9,105 nucleotides of DNA from NCBI GenBank assembly GCA_947457715.1, contig CANGXK010000080.1, positions 1 to 9,105 on the forward strand, in the 5' to 3' direction. Of the stretch, positions 6,476-9,105 are shown piece after piece. The notes below the pieces were generated by a model, which was not told where the DNA came from, made no database searches, and saw nothing but the letters and a program-made list of their open reading frames with translations. The stretch's first letter is position 1. Every line of letters begins with the position of its first letter. The position numbers were made by a program, and so were the translations under genes. Source of the DNA: Gemmatimonadota bacterium. Lineage in GTDB: Bacteria; Gemmatimonadota; Gemmatimonadetes; Gemmatimonadales; Gemmatimonadaceae.

Positions 6476-6615
6476 GCGCACTGCAGCTAGACGCCGCGAG
6501 GGTCGTCCGTTGTCCAAGGAAGTTGCCCAGCACCGTCACCGGCATTATGATGGCCGAAGCCGGAGAGTCCTTCGCGCGGGAGGTTCTGTCGACGGAACGA
6601 GGCGCACAACGTTGA
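6472..6615 (+). CDS. Candidate 47-aa peptide between the nucleotidyltransferase and the dioxygenase
   Basis: A GTG at 6472 overlaps the TGA of the nucleotidyltransferase (GTGA), the same junction type seen at 8456 in this operon, and the frame runs to TGA at 6613-6615, five bases before the dioxygenase ATG. It thus fills the gap almost exactly. The peptide starts MSALQLDAARVVRCPRKLPS, continues TVTGIMMAEAGES, and ends in a charged tail with one Cys (C14). By hand count 33 of 47 third codon positions are G or C, compatible with coding but not decisive. No Shine-Dalgarno is evident, so translation would depend on coupling. I do not recognise the family. It could be a small accessory protein, a peptide substrate for neighbouring enzymes, or untranslated spacer. 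Confidence 0.35.
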   Translation: MSALQLDAARVVRCPRKLPSTVTGIMMAEAGESFAREVLSTERGAQR

Positions 6616-6620
6616 GGGCG

Positions 6621-7511
6621 ATGGACCGCACGATCATGCAGCACCGGCCCATCGAGATCTGTGAGTGCGCTTCGCCGGCGGCGCTACGGGCGACGCTCGC
6701 CGGTCGGCGACTACCGCTGATCATACGCGGCATGATCGATCACTGGCCGGCGCTTGAGCGGTGGACTCCCGACTATCTGGCTGCCCGCTGCGGCGCTCTG
6801 GACTGTGATTACGTCGCTGAACCGCGGACGCCGGTCGTGTCGAGGCTCGCGGCCTTCGAGAGCCGCCAGCGGCTTCGCGGCAAATTCAGGGATTTCATCC
6901 AGGCGCTCGTCGACGAAAATGGGCCGCGGGTCTACGTCCTCCTGTCAAACCTGCTGACGCGTGCGCCCAATCTGGCCGACGACTTTACGCCGCTGGACGA
7001 CTGCATCCCGCTTTCCGCCCCGCCGTTTCTGCGTCGACGACTGGTGAGGGGGCCCATGCTCTGGATCGGGCCCAAGGCCATGGTGTCGCCGCTGCACCTC
7101 GATCCCGAGCACAACCTCTTCGCGCAGGTTTACGGGAGCAAGGAGTGGTTGGTTTTCCCGCCGTCGGATCAGCGGGACCTCTACGTGCCGTGGCCGGAGC
7201 ATCCAGACGGTATTCTCAACTGGAGCCCCATCGACGTGTCGGCTCCGGACGTCGATCGTTTTCCGCGCTACGGTCAACTCCGGCCATACCGCCACGTTCT
7301 CGAACCCGGGGAAGTGCTCTACCTTCCCGCGGGCTGGTGGCATGGAGTCCGGTATGAAGACATCGCGATCTCGGTCAACATGTTCTGGCGGGATGCAACG
7401 GTTCCGTTCGCGTGCCGACAGTTTTTTGCGGCCCGGTTCAGAAGGCGGCTGCTTCGGTTGCTCGGACGGGGAGCGTCAATTCCGCGGATCGAAGCCGCCG
7501 TTGTCGCTTAG
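6621..7511 (+). CDS. Cupin_8/JmjC-like Fe(II)- and 2-oxoglutarate-dependent dioxygenase, 296 aa
   Basis: A predicted non-haem iron oxygenase that would hydroxylate a protein, peptide or small-molecule side chain using 2-oxoglutarate and oxygen. The facial triad is visible: H159-L-D161 in SPLHLDPEHN and distal H241 in LPAGWWHGVRYED. The basic residue after it, in QVYGSKEWLVFPPSD, is the usual 2-oxoglutarate-side Lys. The N-terminal stretch LPLIIRGMIDHWPALERW is the typical start of the cupin_8 domain. The frame is open further upstream, but that part is Arg-rich and overlaps other coding, so ATG 6621 is preferred (GAGGG at 6614-6618, very close); ATG 6636 is the alternative. A basic C-terminal tail (FRRRLLRLLGRG) follows. 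It lies 15 bases before the next glycosyltransferase and is very likely co-transcribed with it. Confidence 0.88.
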   Translation: MDRTIMQHRPIEICECASPAALRATLAGRRLPLIIRGMIDHWPALERWTPDYLAARCGALDCDYVAEPRTPVVSRLAAFESRQRLRGKFRDFIQALVDENGPRVYVLLSNLLTRAPNLADDFTPLDDCIPLSAPPFLRRRLVRGPMLWIGPKAMVSPLHLDPEHNLFAQVYGSKEWLVFPPSDQRDLYVPWPEHPDGILNWSPIDVSAPDVDRFPRYGQLRPYRHVLEPGEVLYLPAGWWHGVRYEDIAISVNMFWRDATVPFACRQFFAARFRRRLLRLLGRGASIPRIEAAVVA

Positions 7512-7526
7512 AGCAGAAGTCGTCGC

Positions 7527-8459
7527 ATGATGTCGTTCCCCGGCCATCTCGCAGACCTCGTAACACTTCTCGTGCCGGCCGGACGAGGGACGGGGGCACT
7601 TGCTCCTCTCCTCGGGAGCCTGTGCCGGGCGGCGAACGTCTCTGGATACTCCCGACTGCCGACGATCATCATCGGCGTGGGCGGTGCACCGGCGGCCGAT
7701 GAGGCCCCGATGGCCCTGTGGCGGGCCGCTGGCGGCACCGTGACGATCGTCGCCGCGCCGGCCGGCCATGCGACCGCCGTGCGAAACGCTGCGGTCGCGG
7801 CCGTCGCTACGCCCTGGATCGCGTTCCTGGACGATGACGTTATCGCCGAGGACGACTACCTCCGCCAGTTGGAGACCATCTGTCGGGCTTCTCCTGCTGC
7901 TGTGGTACAGGGAGTGCCCTTCCTCTGCAGCAACTCCCACAACGTTCTGGCGCGGCTCGAGGCAAGAAACTACGAGCAGGGGTTTACCGCGTACCATGAC
8001 CGAACAATGAACACAGTGCGGGTGATCGACGCCCGCAACCTGGTCATGACGACGCAGACGGCCAAGGCCTTCCCATTCGACGAGGGCCTTTTGTTCGCGG
8101 GCGAAGGACAGGAACTCGGCAGGCGTCTGGAACAGGCTGGCGTCCGGATAGGTTACTGCGACACGCTGCGGGTCAGGCACTGTAACCGCGATACCGTGTT
8201 CAGCCTCGCAATCCAGAAATTCATGCACGGGCGTGGCCGCGCTCAGCGCGTGAGCCGCGAGGAAGGGGTGTGGAACCATGCCCGTCGCTCGGTCGTCCGG
8301 CATTTCCTCGCTCCTGTGAAGGACGCGGCGGTCGGCAGGCTCGCGGTGACGGACATGGGATACCGGCTCTTCACCAACACTTTGTTTTGGTGCGGCATCA
8401 CCTACGAGGCGCTGCGGCGACCTCGGCAAGCCGCTCGCATAGCGAGCAAAACTGCGTGA
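7527..8459 (+). CDS. Family 2 glycosyltransferase, 310 aa
   Basis: A second cytoplasmic GT-A type glycosyltransferase, different in type from the one at 4536-5267. The N-terminus (DLVTLLVPAGRGTGALAPLL) is a divergent form of the usual 'VSVVIPTYNR' strand. RNAAVAAVATPWIAFLDDDV contains the metal-binding DDD at 102-104. ARNLVM corresponds to the acceptor-side strand, and GEGQELGRRLEQAG (192-205) matches the 'GED-xL' catalytic-base helix, with E193 as the likely key residue. A C-terminal region with RVRHCNRD and KFMHGRGRAQR follows, as in glycan-elongating GT2 enzymes. Start ATG 7527 (tandem ATG at 7530) has only a weak purine stretch upstream. The TGA overlaps the next gene's GTG, so the two are probably coupled. 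Donor and acceptor are unknown. Confidence 0.87.
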   Translation: MMSFPGHLADLVTLLVPAGRGTGALAPLLGSLCRAANVSGYSRLPTIIIGVGGAPAADEAPMALWRAAGGTVTIVAAPAGHATAVRNAAVAAVATPWIAFLDDDVIAEDDYLRQLETICRASPAAVVQGVPFLCSNSHNVLARLEARNYEQGFTAYHDRTMNTVRVIDARNLVMTTQTAKAFPFDEGLLFAGEGQELGRRLEQAGVRIGYCDTLRVRHCNRDTVFSLAIQKFMHGRGRAQRVSREEGVWNHARRSVVRHFLAPVKDAAVGRLAVTDMGYRLFTNTLFWCGITYEALRRPRQAARIASKTA

Positions 8460-9016
8460 CGTTCCCGATCCACCTTGGAGTGCTTGGAACATCGCGGCCC
8501 GGCGACTCCACCGGCGTGGTCGAGTCAGCTCGCAGGCTCGGCACGTTGCTGCCCGCCGGCCGCATGATCGTGCTGACGGGGGCTTGTGGCGGGTATCCGG
8601 ATGCTTTGGCCGCCGGCTTCCGTTCGCACGGCGGGCACGTTGTCGGGTACAGCCCCAGCAACGACCTCGACGATCACGTCGCGGACGGATCTCCCGTTGA
8701 CAACTGCGACGAAATGCTGTTCGGCTTCGGGGGCCTGATCGAGCGGCAGGTCGCGCTCGTCCGTCGTGCGTCGGTGGTGCTCGCCCTCGGCGGAAACGTC
8801 GGCACGCTCTCCGAACTCTGCATCGCCGTCAAGATGAAGAAGCCGATGGTGCTCGTGCAAGGATTCCCAGGCATCGGGCCACGCTTCATGGAGCTGCTTG
8901 ACCAACTGACCGTCTACCCGACGCCGCGGGTCCGATTGGTCTCGATCGAAGATGCGGTCGAGGCGGTGACCGCCTTCGCGACCGACGGCGAGTCGTCGGC
9001 GCGCAGCGTCGGATGA
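8456..9016 (+). CDS. LOG/TIGR00725-like Rossmann-fold protein, 186 aa
   Basis: A nucleotide-binding-fold protein of the SLOG superfamily, close to the TIGR00725 group. LOG enzymes hydrolyse nucleoside 5'-monophosphates to base and ribose phosphate, but TIGR00725 members have no settled role. VLTGACGGYPDALAAGF (T41-G42, G45-G46) matches the first phosphate loop, and LGGNVGTLSELCIA (G112-G113, G116-T117, E120) the second. Classical LOG has PGGxGTxxE with one residue between GG and GT. Here the Pro is absent and two residues (N-V) intervene, so cytokinin-type activity should not be assumed. The GTG at 8456 overlaps the preceding stop and gives the expected short lead into the first strand (FPIHLGVLGTSRPGD). 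The end overlaps the next ATG by four bases. It may act on a nucleotide by-product of the neighbouring transferases, but that is speculation. Confidence 0.82.
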   Translation: MTFPIHLGVLGTSRPGDSTGVVESARRLGTLLPAGRMIVLTGACGGYPDALAAGFRSHGGHVVGYSPSNDLDDHVADGSPVDNCDEMLFGFGGLIERQVALVRRASVVLALGGNVGTLSELCIAVKMKKPMVLVQGFPGIGPRFMELLDQLTVYPTPRVRLVSIEDAVEAVTAFATDGESSARSVG

Positions 9017-9105
9017 GCGATCTGGCGTGGACTTGGCAGGCCGGTGCCTACCGCCCATCGACCATCGCCGGGCCACCGACCGCCGCGCCGGGCCAGGCCA
9101 TCATC
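9013..9105 (+). CDS. Start of a further operon gene, cut by the window edge (possibly a medium-chain dehydrogenase)
   Basis: ATG 9013 overlaps the preceding TGA (ATGA), and the frame is open to the edge, giving 31 residues: MSDLAWTWQAGAYRPS, then TIAGPPTAAPGQAII. A short lead, a Pro-rich turn and 'PGQAII' resemble the first strands of medium-chain (zinc alcohol-dehydrogenase-like) reductases, where 'PGE-V-V' precedes the zinc-site region. This is too little for assignment. The overlap shows it belongs to the same operon. Confidence 0.5.
   Translation, partial: MSDLAWTWQAGAYRPSTIAGPPTAAPGQAII

Noticed and set aside
6472..6615. Lasso-peptide precursor reading of the 47-aa ORF
   Set aside because: A Gly24 with Glu at relative position 9 and nearby threonines can be made to look like a core, but the conserved Thr is not at -2, the leader lacks the YxxPxL motif, and no cyclase, leader peptidase or recognition protein is in the window.
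6450..6620. Upstream extension of the oxygenase to ATG 6450
   Set aside because: The added residues are Arg-rich, overlap the end of the nucleotidyltransferase out of frame, and precede the first family-like sequence by a long way.
1..9105. tRNA or rRNA genes, CRISPR arrays, transposase or integrase genes
   Set aside because: I saw none: no regularly spaced direct repeats with unique spacers, no tRNA cloverleaf-like segment, and no DDE, tyrosine or serine recombinase motif in any plausible frame.

Overview
The window is high-GC bacterial DNA with dense genes and short gaps. The lineage cannot be fixed from sequence alone. The large DUF1587/DUF1595/DUF1592/DUF1588 haem protein on the left is typical of Planctomycetes, Verrucomicrobia, Acidobacteria, Gemmatimonadota and Myxococcota. 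Together with the small membrane and periplasmic genes beside it, my inference leans to Gemmatimonadota or a similar soil or sediment bacterium, at low confidence.

Left part (1-4124), general cell-envelope genes. A secreted, probably cytochrome c-type protein of the planctomycete-cytochrome/DUF1592 class lies on the minus strand and runs off the left edge. Divergent from it is a 132-aa exported protein with a DUF4168-like C-terminal half. Convergent with that is a minus-strand, tryptophan-rich multi-pass membrane protein related to TspO/MBR. Divergent from that is a 147-aa four-helix membrane protein with conserved histidines, resembling small cytochrome b-like proteins. Both divergent gaps carry inverted repeats that could be regulatory sites.

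Boundary (4125-4535), no convincing intact gene. It holds a 13-codon leaderless-looking start that stops exactly where a 126-bp imperfect palindrome begins. The palindrome is built from 8-9-nt units around GCAGAG and carries a nested perfect hairpin in its loop. A second, separate perfect hairpin lies at 4387-4404.

Right part (4536-9105), an accessory cluster. A minus-strand DPM1-like family 2 glycosyltransferase faces away from a plus-strand run: PF14907-type nucleotidyltransferase, candidate 47-aa peptide, cupin_8/JmjC-like Fe(II)/2-oxoglutarate dioxygenase, second family 2 glycosyltransferase, LOG/TIGR00725-like Rossmann protein, and the start of one more gene cut by the right edge. Junctions are tight (GTGA overlap, 5 nt, 15 nt, GTGA overlap, ATGA overlap), so these genes are very likely one operon. 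Hand-counted lines are more AT-rich than in the left part, which suggests separate ancestry.

The accessory run combines nucleotide or sugar transfer, a hydroxylase-type oxygenase and glycosyl transfer. That fits a surface-glycan or peptide-natural-product modification locus. The product cannot be named from this window, and no core synthetase, cyclase, exporter or recognisable precursor is visible.
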